Positions 51,875 to 63,924 of a stretch of DNA of 64,000 nt are shown here, piece by piece; the stretch's first letter is position 1, and each line of letters starts with the position of its first letter. Source of the stretch: Rhynchonema sp. JSB1_4 (Eukaryota > Nematoda > Chromadorea > Monhysterida > Xyalidae); contig JASAMV010007296.1 in NCBI GenBank assembly GCA_030248065.1, positions 1 through 64,000 on the forward strand, read 5' to 3'. Under the pieces are notes generated by a model. That model had not been told where the DNA came from. It was given only the letters and a program-made list of their open reading frames with translations, and did not search any database. Made by a program: the position numbers and the translations under genes.

Positions 51875-53099
51875 CAGTGCACTGGTACCAGTGCTGTGGC
51901 TACTTTTGCGGGGCTGGTAGGCAGTGTAGTGGCAGGCCCATGTGTGGGAGGTAAGTATGATGCGGGGTTGGGACCGGAAGCGTGAGAGGTATGATTTTGG
52001 TCACCCAAAAAGGCGAAAAAACACCGTTTTTGTGATACAATTTTGGCCAAAAATTGAGGTAAAAATAGTACTTTTTCAAAATTTTCGCCGAAAATCGCCT
52101 AAAAATAGGTATTATGGGTGGGTTTGCGCGCGGAGCGCGCGATTTTTGGGAAAATAAGGTCGAAAAACACCGATTTTTGCCTTAAAAAGGTATAAAATTG
52201 CTTGTGAGAGGTATGATTTGGAGTTGTGAGAGGTAAGTACTCAACCCCCCCCACCCCCCCCTCGGGTTTTGTGGTAGAAGGTAAGCAGAGGTCGCAATCG
52301 GGCCGGCCCGACCTCGGGCCGGGCCGGGCCGAGCCGGGCCGGGCCGAGCCGGGCCGGGCCGCGATTTTGGGCTTTTGGCTCGGGCCGGGCCGGGCCGGGC
52401 CGGAGATTTGGAGGGTCGGGCCGGGCCGGGCCGGGCACCCCGGCCCGAAGCTTCTGAAGTGACTTATTTTACTGAAAAAGTAGGGGTTTTTTTTGTCCAA
52501 AATACTAAAATTTCTGACGGATTCAGCAAGTAAGTGATCAGCATTGTCCAGTCGTGTGGCTACCCAGGCGTGCAATCAACCTACTGTACCACCAGAAAGG
52601 CCTGAAATCAACCTACCTACCGTACTGACCGGCCGAGCTAGGGGGGAACAAAATTTTTTTCATGTCCAAGTTTAGATGAAAATGTACTCTTAAAACCCTC
52701 AAAATTTTTCGATTATTTGGAATGAAAAATATGGATTTTATACCATTTTGAGCCAAAAATAGCAACCTACTGTACCAGCCGGGGGGCGGCGACCTACCTA
52801 CTGTACCAGGATGGCGCGTCATCTACCTACTGTACGGGGGGGGACCCCCAGCCACACCATTGGTATTGTCTATCTGGCGACTTTTTCATGGAAAACAATG
52901 AAATTTCAACAAAAAAATTGATTCAAAAATCGCAAAAATTATGACAAAAATTGGGTTAAAATCTGAGCCAAAAATTCGGGCCGGGCCGGGCCGGGCCGGA
53001 GATTTGGGGGTTCGGGCCGGGCCGGGCCGGAGATTTGGGGGTACGGGTCGGGCCGGGCCGGGCCGGAGATTTGGGGGCTCGGGCCGGGCCGGGCCGGCC

Positions 53100-53600
53100 A
53101 AACCCGGCCCGAGAGCGACCTCTGGGTAAGTACTGAGAGGGGGGGGGGGTAACCCCCCCAACCCCCCCCAGCCACTACTATGCTGGTAGGGTACATAGGT
53201 GGAAAAAATCGGGGCGGGTAGGGGGGTAGTGTACCTGGGATTTTGGGGGGGGGGGGAATCCGGTTTGGGGGGGGGGGGGGGAAGATTTTTCGGGGCGGGT
53301 AGGGTACAACACAAGTTTTTTCGGGTGCCTATTTTTATGTACTAAAAAGTGCATATATCGCGCGCAGCGCGAGATTTTTTGCACTTTTTAGGGTTTTCGG
53401 TCGAAATTTGGGCATTTTTGGCCGAAAAATGGGCATTTTGGGGGTAAAAATCGGGGCGGGTAGGGTACCTGGGCGGGGCGGGTAGGGGGGTAGGGTACAA
53501 GAGCGGGGCGGGTAGGGGGGTAGCGTACCAGGCCGGGGCGGGTAGGGTACCATTGGGGGGGGGGCCCCCCCCCCCCCCCCCCCCCAGCCACAGCACTGAC
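53100..53600. repeat. G-tract-rich block with quadruplex potential
   Basis: The plus strand repeats GGGGCGGGTAGGG-type units with many runs of four or more G, including uninterrupted runs near 53248 and 53268, followed by a C-run near 53570. Many windows satisfy a four-G-tract pattern on one strand. Assembly error in the homopolymers is possible. Confidence 0.6.
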
Positions 53601-54153
53601 TGGTACCAAACACTGGTATTGGTATTGGGTGGTATTGGTATTGGGCAGTGTTGGAGGTACTCTGGAGGGGGGATACCTACTGTACCGCGCTCGGAGAGGG
53701 GGGATACCTACTGTACCAGAACCGATGGCCTGGGGGGGTTATGTACCTACCCCCCCAAACCCCCCCTGTAGGTAGGTTAGGACCTAACCTACCTACAGGG
53801 GGGGTTTGGGGGGGTTAGGTTTTGGGGTGAAAATTTTTAATGTGTTTATTATGTGTGGAATCGTGTGAAAACGTAGTATTTGGGGTAATTTAAGGTAAAA
53901 ACTACTGATTTTACACTAATTTTGGCCATTTTGGGTTTGCGCTCGCGATTTTTGGGTATTTTTCAGGTATTTTCCGGATCTCGTTGTAGGTCTTAGCGTG
54001 AGCTTGCAAATAAAATTTGAATTTGAATTTGAAATGGTCGGAAAACACCGGGCCGCGATTTTGGACTTTCAAATCGTCGTCGTCTCTGCTGCCTCAATTG
54101 CGGCCTTTAAAACTAAACTAAACTCACGTGGTCCAGACGTAGTTTCTTGCCAC

Positions 54154-54535
54154 CAGTGTAGTTCCTGGTCCGGCGCGGCGGTTAGTGTACCTACCCCTTT
54201 TTTCCGTGCGGCGGTTAGTGTACCTCCCTGGGGGGGGAAGACCCAAATTCACGAAAAAGTCACTTTTTGAGGTCGAAAATTTGACCGATTTTTGGCCCTT
54301 TTTGGAAAAAATTCTTCATAAAAAGGGTATTCTGGCGACTTTTGACAACATCGGCCTAAAAATCACCCATTTTAGGCCTAAAATTGTCCATTTTAGGCCT
54401 AAAAATGCATATTTTGGGCAAAAATTGAGGCGGTTAGTGTACCTGGCGCGGCGGTTAGTGTACTAGTGTACCTTGGTCGCGGCGGTTAGTGTACCTTAGG
54501 GGGGGGACCCCCCTCCCCCCCCAGGAACTACACTG
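54154..54535. mobile_element. hAT-like MITE with perfect 8-base target duplication
   Basis: CAGTGTAGTTCCTGG and CCAGGAACTACACTG are perfect terminal inverted repeats. The flanks are CTTGCCAC on the left and CTTGCCAC on the right, a perfect 8-base duplication, as known for hAT elements. The interior matches 51489-51874 but the GGGAGATAG words are replaced by GCGGTTAG. Non-coding. Confidence 0.85.
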
Positions 54536-56552
54536 CTTGCCACATTATCTCAAAATTTTCAGCCGTCGTTGACTGATCTCCTCAGTCACTGGGTTGCTGC
54601 TTTCAGATCGTCATCAATTTTGTTGACATCTGTTATCATCTCGTGTTCGCTGATTTATCGCCTGCCGTTGCTGTGTTGTTTGCTGTTTTTGGGTCTCTCC
54701 GGTGCGTTTTGTCGTTTGATCATTCATGATTATAATTTTGTGTGCTTTTTGCTGATATGTCTCTTTTTTAGGTGTTTGCCGGATCTCCTGAAGGTCTTTG
54801 CGTGAGCTTACAGATAAAATTTGAATTTGAATTTGAAATCGGGCCGGGCCGGCCGCCGGAGTTTTGGTCAGTCGGGCCGGGCGGCCCGATCCAAACCTCT
54901 GGCTCTTGCTGCACTGCAGACTGCACTGCACTTGCGCTTCGCTTCGCTTGCTTTCATGCATGCACCATTTGCTTGCACGCTTGCACTGCAATAAAAGTTC
55001 ATGTCAGAAACTGAACGGCCATCCTATTGCGCCAGTTGCCTGATCAATCAAGGTATGGTAATCACACCTGCGTCATTCAAGAAAAATTTATTTTGCGCTC
55101 CCCACCCGTTCCTGGTGAAAATCTTGCCGTGTTACAAATAGCGGGGTTTTTGTTACCAGAAGAATGGCTTCGGGCACGAAAATGGCGCCGCAAACCGCTT
55201 ACGACCAGATTACGAACCTTTTGCGCAAGCGAGTGCCACACATATCAAAGTTGGTTTTCACGCTGTTCGTGTTTGGGTTTATCAATTTTAAAGTGACGTA
55301 ATTTTTATGTCGCACAGTGCTGTGGCCACTCCCATCCCAGCACTGTGGTGGATGGGAGAATCCCCCCAGCCAGGGCCAGGGGGTTTCTATCTCGACTCAA
55401 CCATTAGAGGGGATGGGAGGGGAAGGGAAGGGTATACCATACCGTAAAAACCTAAACAGAAGGGGGGGGGCTCTATTAATTCACTGACCCCATTTTGGGG
55501 GCTCTATTCCGGGGGGCCTCTATTAATTCACTGACCCGAACCTGAAAAATGGTTCCCAGAAATACCCCAAAAACCCCTAAAAAGGGGTTTGAAAGGATGT
55601 TTTTTCGCTTGTAATCGCATTTATTCGTGTCTATTTGTCAATAAGAGGCGTATTATGTGCTCTGAATGAACAAAAAACGTGCATAAATGTACCTGTACTG
55701 TGCACCACTATCAGGCCTTAATACACTACTGTATAGGGGATGTTACTTAGGGGGCTCTATTAATTCACTGACCCCTTTTTGGGGGCTCTATTCCGGGGGC
55801 TGTATTTAGGTTTTTTGCGGTATATCTCGAGCCACTGTAGTGGCTGGGGGATGGGGGATTCCCCCCTCAGGGGTAATCTATCTCGAGTCAACACTTAGGG
55901 GGGATGGGGCGGGGGAAGGGTATCTATCTCGAGCCGACCCCAAAAGGTATCTCGAGTAAGTATATTTATGCTTTTCAAAGGCAAAAATAGGTGTTTTTCG
56001 ACCTCTAAAAATCGAAAAGCCCCTAAAAATCGCCCGCTCCGCGCGGAATACCCAAAAGTGGTCATTTTAGGCCAATTTTCAGCCAAAATGTCAAAAAGTA
56101 CCTATTTTCAGGCCAATTTTGCAGTAAAATTTCATGCAAAAAACGGCCCTTTTTCGCCTTTTGTCGGACCATAGGGGGTATCTTGGGTAGCCTCTGGGGG
56201 TATCTCGTCTCGAGTAACTGCAAAAACTTCCCCCCCCCTGAGGCATCTTGGCCCACCCAGAACTCCAAATCTTACCTCTCACAAGCAATTTTATGCCCTT
56301 TTTGGCAAAAATCGGTGTTTTTCGACCTCATTTCCCTAAAAATCGCGCGCTCCGCGCGCAAACCCACCCATAATACGTATTTTCAGGCAATTTTCGGCCA
56401 AAAATTGGAAAAAGTACTATTTGTACCTCATTTTTGGCCAAAATTGTATCAATCATAAAAACTGTGTTTTTTTGCCTTTTTGAATGACCAAAATCATCTC
56501 TCACGGTCCTTTGTACCTCCGGTTCCGGTCCCAACCCCGCATCATACTTATA

Positions 56553-56778
56553 CTCCGACAATACTTTTGGGAGAAACTTTTCAAACGCCTTGCCTGATCC
56601 GTAAAGCTCATTATGCGTGTATTAGTTGCAGCGGTCACGTGACTGCCAGCCGCTCAGCACACAAGTCTAACGTAGTGATTTGCGAAATGCTACGAAACTC
56701 AGCTGGCTGCGCGAGCAGCGTGTGCTTTACGGATCAGGCAACGCGTTTGAAAAGTTTCTCCCAAAAGTATTGTCAGAG
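56553..56778. mobile_element. 226-base foldback MITE with TA target site
   Basis: Inverted arms of about 55 bases share GACAATACTTTTGGGAGAAA and TTGCCTGATCCGTAAAGC with their complements. TA flanks both tips, as expected for Tc1/mariner-type elements. It sits inside the right arm of the 4.9-kb element, so it inserted later. Confidence 0.75.
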
Positions 56779-57745
56779 TATACCTCCCACACATGGGCCT
56801 GCCACTACACTGCTGCTACCACGCTGTCTCGAGCCGACTCCAAAGGGTATCTCGAGTTACTAGATTTATGCTTTTCAAGGCAATGGGTGTTTTCGACCTC
56901 GGAACCCCTAAAAATCGCGCGCTCACAGGAAAAGGTAGTTTTACGCCACAGGTCGCAATCGGGCCTGGTTTGGCCGGTCCGGCCTAGCCCGATCCCCCAA
57001 ATCTTCGGCCCGGCCCGAGGTGGCCAAAGCTCGGTCCGGCCCGAATATTTCGGGTCAGATTTTTACCCGATTTTTGTCATAACTTTTGCGATTGTCCTGA
57101 AAACCTAATTTCTGGTGAAAAAAATGATTGCTTTCAATGAAAAGGTTGTCAGGTAGATAAGTACTCTTCACTTACTTGCCGAATCCATCACAAAATTTAG
57201 TATTTTTGACACGTGTCACTATTCTTTCAGTAAAATAAGTCACTTCAGAAGCCTCGGGCCGGCGTGCCCGGCCCGGCCCGATCCTTCAAATTAGTGGTGT
57301 AGCTACCCAGGCAGGGCGGCAACCTACTGTACCACCAAAAATGTGGGGCGGTACCGGACCGGCCGAACTAGGGTTTGGAACAAAATTTTTTAGGTCTAAA
57401 TATTGATGAAAATGTATTCTAAAGCTAATTTCGCGCGTAGCGCGCGACTTTTCGCCCATTGGAATGAAAAATACCGATTTTATACCATTTTGAGCCACAA
57501 ATCGCGACTTTTTGTACCAGCCGCCGGTCGGTGACCTACCTACTGCACCAGGATGGAGCGTCAACCTTCCTACCTACTGTACTTAGGGGGACCGCCAACC
57601 CCCTCCTACACCAGTGCTCCAAATCTCCGGCCTGGCTCGGCCCGGCCCGCCGAGAGGGAGATACTGTGCCTTTTGGGATTGTCCCCCTTTACCAGCCACA
57701 GCACTGATGGCGGACAAGGCATAAACTGCCGTTAATTTTTTTCAG

Positions 57746-58390
57746 GAAGGACGTAGATCAATTGTTAGTTGAAATACGATCCGAAGATGGTGGTTCATTG
57801 CGCGGTTACACGGTCACTGAAATCGCTTCGGTCATGCTCAATCGGCACTTGGCTGGCGAGAATCACGAAAACTTACCTGTTCATGTTGGTTTCATTGTCG
57901 TTATTACAGTTATCTTCAGATTTTCATAATTCTTTTACATTTCTTTCATTTTCAGTACGATTTCGACAGTCAACGCGCCCCGGTTGATCGTGCTTCGGAT
58001 TCTAAACCGCCAGTGTTGAGCATGCGGCCTGATCAGAATCCAGACGCCCTTGAAGTACCGCCAGGGCTTGAAAGCAGTGTGGATACCCTTGCTGCACCCC
58101 CTGGGCTCTCGGGTGACAGTCAGGATCCTCCCATTGAACCATTTGATGAAGACAACTGTCCGATTTGCATGAATCTGCTCAAAGATCCCACCAATCCGAA
58201 AGATCTAATCGAAGGACAGTGTGGACATCGTTATCATGGGGATGTTAGTTACTTGAACGTATTTTTGTTCCTCGATTCGGGTTTATATTCGCTCTTTTAG
58301 TGTTTTACCGAGTGGCAGAAGCACAACTCCATCTGTCCGATCTGCCGAAAATACACCGTTATCAGCGATGAATTCCCTGCCTTGAAATGA
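57746..58390 (+). CDS. RING-H2 zinc-finger protein, probable E3 ubiquitin ligase (5' end not found)
   Basis: Three exons join in phase: 57746-57884, 57956-58243, 58301-58390 ending in TGA. The C-terminal RING is C-P-I-C ... C-G-H-R-Y-H-G-D-C ... C-P-I-C split across exons 2 and 3 (DNCPICMNLL, EGQCGHRYHGDCFTEW, NSICPICRKY), a C3H2C3-type pattern; such RINGs recruit E2 enzymes. Upstream is a Pro/Asp-rich low-complexity stretch (two PPGLE/PPGLS repeats) and a folded-looking N-terminal part (DVDQLLVEIRSEDGG). The first exon starts in phase 2, so earlier exons must lie beyond or within the repeat cluster to the left. AATAAA follows at 58614. The substrate and the family outside the RING are unknown. 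Confidence 0.8.
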
Positions 58391-58613
58391 TCCCAGTGCA
58401 TTCAATAGTGAGTCAAAATCTTTTTCATCTCTTGTGCCTCAAGATTTCTATGGAGTACAAACAGTCATTCGGTCTCGATAAATGTCGGATGTTAGCCCAT
58501 TGTGTGAATTTTTTGTGTCTTTGATCTTCCAGTCAATGACAATGAACCTCATGAATGTTTTTGTGATGCACATAAAAATTTTGATCACAGGACTGTCATG
58601 TCATGTCAGATGA

Positions 58614-58619
58614 AATAAA
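58614..58619 (+). terminator. polyadenylation signal for the RING gene
   Basis: AATAAA 224 bases after the predicted stop. It lies 136 bases before the converging end of the minus-strand channel-like gene. Confidence 0.6.
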
Positions 58620-58754
58620 AGTGCAATTTACATTTTTCCTTCATTCACATTATTATTCATGTTTGGCAAAACGGTTCAACCCGTTCCGTTCACTGGCATT
58701 ATTTCGAATGGCTAGCAATTCATAAATCCCCATTTTCATTTCATCGATCAGGTG

Positions 58755-61700
58755 CTATAACGGGGATTCTGGCAGTGGTTCAGTGGTGACTTCCGGTGGT
58801 ACATCACTGTCAGACTGTGGTATGAGTGAGTCCACTTCGGTGGCCTGGTCCTCGTCAGTCACATTTTCCTCATCTATGTCCGTGATGGGATCCGCCTGCG
58901 AACTTCGTTCCTTTTCCTGAAAAATCTTGAGCATGAGCCAGCTCGGAAGTTTTTTGGTTTCATCCATCTGGTCACATGTTGCTAACGATGAGCTGATGTA
59001 CCGCACCACCCACGTGTGAAAGAACGTCAAAAAGGGCATCCAAAACCAGGTTCTGCACAACTCGAATTTGTGTCGTTTTGAATGAAACCGCGGTGATCCG
59101 AGGAAAGGTCTCCAACCAATTTATATTGAGCAATTCGATCAGCCAGGTCCTGTTCAGCTTGGTCAGCGCGTTCGTCGTCAACCGTCCAACCCTCTTCCTC
59201 TTCTATTACACTCATACCTGAAACATCAGGTAAGGCTAATGTTTCATTCCCTAAAAACTGAAGGAGGTCATGAGCTTACTGGGTTGCACTTTGTTGCGAC
59301 TGTCGATCCAGTGCCATTTGTGTGCACGACGGGGATTGTAGGCGCCTGAATCAAAAAGTTTAAAGATTTTTGACCCTCAAATTGACCAAACATTATTGAG
59401 GCATTACAAATTCATGTTCTATACCTCTTCGAATACTCTCCATCAACGCTTTTACGTCTCTCCAAGTGACATCCTGACCAGTGGTGGCGCGCATCCATTT
59501 CAAAAAGTGCACCTGTGTAACAAACGGCGATATTTATTCTTGGTTTTTGTTCGACTTAACTCAAATTTCAAATTCGTTTACCATTTCCCTGAGTTCTTCG
59601 TCCATCTCCGCCCTTCGATGCCATCGACCAGCGTAGTGAATCTTCATGAAGTACTGCTCCAAATGGGTGCTGGCCATATCAATGCACATTGTCACGACGG
59701 CAAGACCTGTGGCACGATGAGTAGATTGTACACTTTGAAACATCAGCCCGAAACCTCTCTGTTTCGTATAAGAGAAATTTCTGAAGCCGTTCGCATTTGA
59801 TCTCTGCTGCTTTCAAGCGCACATATGACTGATGGGCATGATAACACGTACATGGTCCCACTTACACACGAGGTGCACCAGGCGTTCATCAGTGCACGTG
59901 CACACTTACCCACAACACAGAACGCGATCAATAGACCCAATAGCACCATATCAGTGACGATTATGTTGCCCAATTCAATTGTGACGCAGAAATTTAGCCC
60001 AAAATGGAATGCGTGCACGAACGACCATTCGGGATACCAATGTCGCAGAATGAAAGTGCCCATCGCACAGTAGGTACCGATGCCGCCGACATACATCAAG
60101 CCCGGCACCCAGAGATTGTCTGAAATATTCACAAAGTCTACCCACCATGTTGTTGAGTTGCTATACAAAGCCAGGTTGTTGCATAGTTCTACATACGTCT
60201 ATGTGTTTGTGAAACATCACAAGGTAGCCCGCTCTTCCAATCTTTTTCCAGACGAACACGTGTCGTGCATTTGCACAAGCTTAAAACAACTCGTGCGTGT
60301 TTGTTTGCTTATCTGCCATCAGTACTGGGTCTCCGAAGTCAAACAGTCACCTGTGAGTTCGGGCAACTCCACAATGTTTACGTTGTGATTTGATGCGCGT
60401 CGTTTCAGCCGGACCTGCAGTCGACGCCACGCAGTGATCAGCATGACAATGGACCATTTGATATGATCGGTGGTGAGCTCGATGAATTCGGATAGATATT
60501 TGCCGATGTTTGCAGCTGAATTGTTTGTTCTCGGGTTCACATGACTAACAGATGCATTCACACTGATGGTGACCTGGGCCCGGTCCACAGAAGCAGACAA
60601 CTTAACCTTAACACCAAGGTAATCCGCTGCTGTGGACCGGGTCCTGGTGCACCGCCCGCATGTGAAAGCTTCGAGACAGGGTGCCCAAGGCACGCAGCTG
60701 CGCATCCTTGTTGTCCGTTTCCATTTTAACGCCGATGGTGCACCAGATCATCATTAGTGCGAATGGGTGGCCGGTTCCTGAACCTATTTCGCCATCTACA
60801 GCTGACCTGTAACGAACATGAGCGGTATACCGAGCATTGTATAAGCGATAGACATCAGCTGGGCGTTAGGAGTCACTGGTGTGATCATGGAATATCCTGA
60901 AAAAAGACAACTGATGTTTCAGTCTTACACTGAATCCTAAACATCATCAAAACACTGAAGATGTCCCTACCCACCGCAGGCTGACACAAGTGTGAGCGCA
61001 TTGAGCACGGCTGTTGTGAACGTCCATTTTGAGGTCACATTTGGATACGATTGGTAATCACGTTGAAAATTGTCGTCATGTGTGGCACTGAGGTTAATGA
61101 GCAAATAGTACCTAAAAAGTTATAAAGTCTATCTACTTTTTATATTTTGCTTGGTAAAACGAAGTTCTTGGTCCAAGTCCGTGTGCATTTTCAAACAATC
61201 ACCGACATGGCGTCAGTCCATTCGTCCGGTCCGAGGCCACGACCTCTCAACTGCCATGTTTCATTCACCACACGATCGTGCTGCCGGATAATTCGCTGCA
61301 TTTTCGCGAATTTAACTCCAGCTTCATACTCTGATTCGAAGTACTGGAACATTTTAGCACCGATGATCAGATATGTCAATGCGCACGTAACCAGCACGGT
61401 GTGGGGCAGCATTATGTTGATTATCTGAAACATCATCAGATGGATAGGGGTATCGTCAATGATGACTGCATCAAGATGCACCTTTATGATTTTCTTTTTC
61501 CATCTGGCTTTTTTGTCCAGTCCTTCCTCTTCTTCTTCAACCTCCGAACCTTCCCCGAGTTCGGCATCAACTGAGGTTTTCTTCGTCGATTCTTGTTCCT
61601 GCAATTTACTAAGAAGCCTTTGATTTTGAAACATTAGAAGCCGAAATGCATTGAAGAATGCATATACATACATAGAAGTTATTCTATCCTTATAATAGGG

Positions 61701-63040
61701 ACCAGATCGGGATCCGCCGTTTTTCGGTATTATGGAACACTAGACAACCTGGCCATTAGGAGGTTAACGGAAGATGGGGAGCTAACCAAAATAGCACTCA
61801 GAAGTAAGAGGGTTTCGCTATGAGGTCTTGTGATCATACCTTTCCGGGTTCGGTGATCGTGACCGCCTTTTCCTGCTGTACATCCCCGTTGGGTTCCTTG
61901 ATTTCAGCAGATGTTTGCGGCTCCAACTCGTCCACTTTGTCTTTGTCTTCCACCAATTCAGCATTCAATTTTTCCACAGCCTGTCGGATCACTTCCACGT
62001 TTCCCGTCGCCAGTGCGGCTTGCAAGAACTCGTCATTGGTGTACGGGGTCTCGGGCACCGGGGGTGGTGGCGCTTCGGGTGGTTCATCTGCATTGGAAGT
62101 TGCAAAGCGCACAAAAAATAAATCTCTTTTATTTGTTGCTTTCACACTGAAGATGATCTGATGCACACGCGGTCCAAGTCATAGGTCGACTGGCGCTGTT
62201 CACCGCTGTTCTAGGAAAGTAATCAGCTATAGGGCTTCAGCCTGTAAAACAGTAAGAATCATAGTGCATATCTCAAACCATCGCCAGTTTCATCATAAAA
62301 AAATCGCGACTTCGCCGTTTTCGTAAACAATCAGCAACACTCACGATCGAAGTCAACAAATTCCACATGTCTATCGTGATGTCTGTGTGTGGCGTGCGGT
62401 TGCGTCGGATGAAAACTCAGTTTATGACGAGTTTGTGCCCAGAACATTTTGGCAGGTTAAATATTGGATTATTTCATCAGATAAACTTTTCTAGAAAACA
62501 AACACAATGTGCGCAAAAATAAAGTGTGTTGTTAGTTTGCAAAACAATTTTCTCAAAAACATACGAATGCGTTTGCTCCCACCCGGGCGATCCCTTGTGG
62601 GAGGTTTAGAACGTGACTGCGAACCAATTACAGGGTGCGACCACCAAATGGTCATTTGTCGTCTTTTCTGCAAACTCCCGTCTGAAGCAGTGCTATTTGA
62701 GCGGAGAGCACATGCGTGTGTTCCAATTTGGCACTGCAGAAGTGACTTCCTTCCTGATGTAATTTTTCATAAACCAGTGTTGATGCTAAAGCACACGCCA
62801 AGTGACATCAAAACGCTGCGCCGCCTTTACATTCATATACAAACCTTCATCCGATAACGGTGGTGGTGTTCTCAATTTTCCCCCATGTTTGGCCCGATAT
62901 CGACAGCTGTATTTCACGGATTTCTGTGCTGCGAGTTTGAGTGCTTCGTTCGGATTCACATAATCAAAGTAATCGTCATCGCTGTCATCCCCATGTTGCA
63001 TAAAGTCGGCGAATTTGGTCGCACCGACGAACACCGACAT
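58755..63040 (-). CDS. twk-like: two-pore-domain (K2P/TWK) potassium-channel-like protein with atypical selectivity filters
   Basis: Thirteen exons close in frame from the start: 63040-62845, 62087-61840, 61598-61482, 61424-61207, 61111-60975, 60896-60807, 60515-60351, 60119-59910, 59706-59582, 59512-59425, 59345-59280, 59217-59117, 58916-58755; 640 residues. Order: long acidic/Pro-rich cytoplasmic N-terminus (to about 187), M1 (PHTVLVTCALTYLIIGAKMF), extracellular cap with NET, NLS and NVT glycosylation sites, pore 1 (about 289-312), M2 (IAYTMLGIPLMFVTAANIGK, a strong K2P signature), basic loop, M3 (VGGIGTYCAMGTFIL), pore 2 (about 422-442, WSFVHAFHF), M4 (VLLGLLIAFCVVGLAVV), acidic coiled C-terminus. 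The canonical T-x-G-Y/F-G filters read A-C-G-Y-S and T-I-E-L-G, so normal potassium selectivity is doubtful. The exon 4 donor (AT|GTCGGT) is weak but needed for phase. Confidence 0.87.
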
Positions 63041-63924
63041 TTTGGAGTTGGTGCGCTCGTCGGTTTTTGTGCGATTCTCAAGCTGCAGGATGTCAGATTA
63101 GACTGGCTGCATTGACCTCCTTGGATAACAACAGTGGAAAAAACTTTAGCCGAGCTTCCTAGGAAACTGCATTGGACCTCAAATTCTTTTCTGATGACAG
63201 GCAATTGGACCAGAAAGAATAACCAAAAAACTGGACCCTTACACATGCGGACGCTGGATTATTTGGATAATCCCAGGCTTTACGCGGATCGGCAAACGAA
63301 AAAACGCAATGCGTTCGGAACAAATCCACCAGAAAGCATAATTCATGCTGTGCAGCCAAGGATAATGCACCTGAACCATACGTAGTATAGTGTACTCACG
63401 TTTTTCGTCTTGTCAGACTTGAATATGAGACCAAACTTTCAGTATAAACTCAAAATTCAATCTACTACTAAAAAACTATGCCTTCCGACAAAAAACTTGA
63501 CCCAAAACACGAAAACAGTCTTGCAAGAACTCGAACATTCCAGCTACAGTAAGAGGCTGTGAAAAGTTTTTCCTCAAAAACACCAATGAGCGGCATCAGT
63601 CTCGCTTGAATTCTAAAGTTTGACTGATCTTTATTTTTTGTTCAATTTGGTGGGGACAAAACGTGCCTGATTAGCAAGTAGACCGTATGCGTATGGTAGC
63701 GGATTCCACGACCAGCGCATGTAAAGCTTTGCAAATCTGAACGGTAAAGATCAAAATCATTTGCAACCTTTCAAAGTAAAAATTAACATGAGAACATGGT
63801 GCATGTAAATAAATACAGTCACATGGTATCCAAGATGATGATCCTGTGTTCGCTGTGAACCCGCGTGGAAGCCCCGGGACACAAAACAACATCCGAGTGA
63901 AACATAACAAACGACATCTCGCTT
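63041..63924. other. upstream region of the K2P-like gene, no gene seen
   Basis: Presumed promoter region of the minus-strand channel-like gene and 3' UTR of the next minus-strand gene. No exon supported. Confidence 0.4.

Larger units (their letters stand above)
51922..56812. mobile_element. 4.9-kb composite inverted-repeat element
   Basis: The ends are inverted copies of CAGTGTAGTGGCAGGCCCAT and continue as long arms (about 51922-52230 against 56250-56812), including GCGCGCGGAGCGCGCGATTT against its complement near 56340. Inside lie the hAT-like MITE at 54154-54535, GC arrays and G-tracts; the right arm is itself interrupted by the element at 56553-56778. No transposase frame was found. Confidence 0.6.
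51240..57720. repeat. nested repeat cluster between glycosyltransferase-like and RING genes
   Basis: About 6.5 kb with no supported exon. It holds several inverted-repeat elements (listed separately), GGCCGGGCC arrays near 51250-51300, 52290-52440, 52978-53105, 54838-54890 and 56960-57050 with weaker copies near 57250 and 57640, G-rich tracts, and pieces repeated in both orientations such as TACCTACTGTACC. A 70-base duplication (53978-54045 and 54777-54837) carries AAATTTGAATTTGAATTTGA. Part of it may be intron of the RING gene, whose 5' exons are missing. An ATG at 55001 with a short open frame (SETERPSYCASCLIN) and GTATGG donor is a weak candidate first exon. Confidence 0.7.

Noticed and set aside
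51240..57720. CRISPR-like or satellite array
   Set aside because: Repeats are irregular, in both orientations and bounded by transposon ends in a eukaryotic context; no spacer-repeat periodicity.
58975..59110. Extra coding segment (VVQNLVLDALFDVLSHVGGA) in the K2P-like gene
   Set aside because: It is protein-like, but including it breaks the frame to the acidic last exon; direct joining of exons 12 and 13 keeps phase.
59775..59835. Possible extra exon (AEIKCERLQKFLLYETER) in the K2P-like gene
   Set aside because: Splicing exon 8 directly to 59706 completes M4 in phase, and including this segment would shift the frame.
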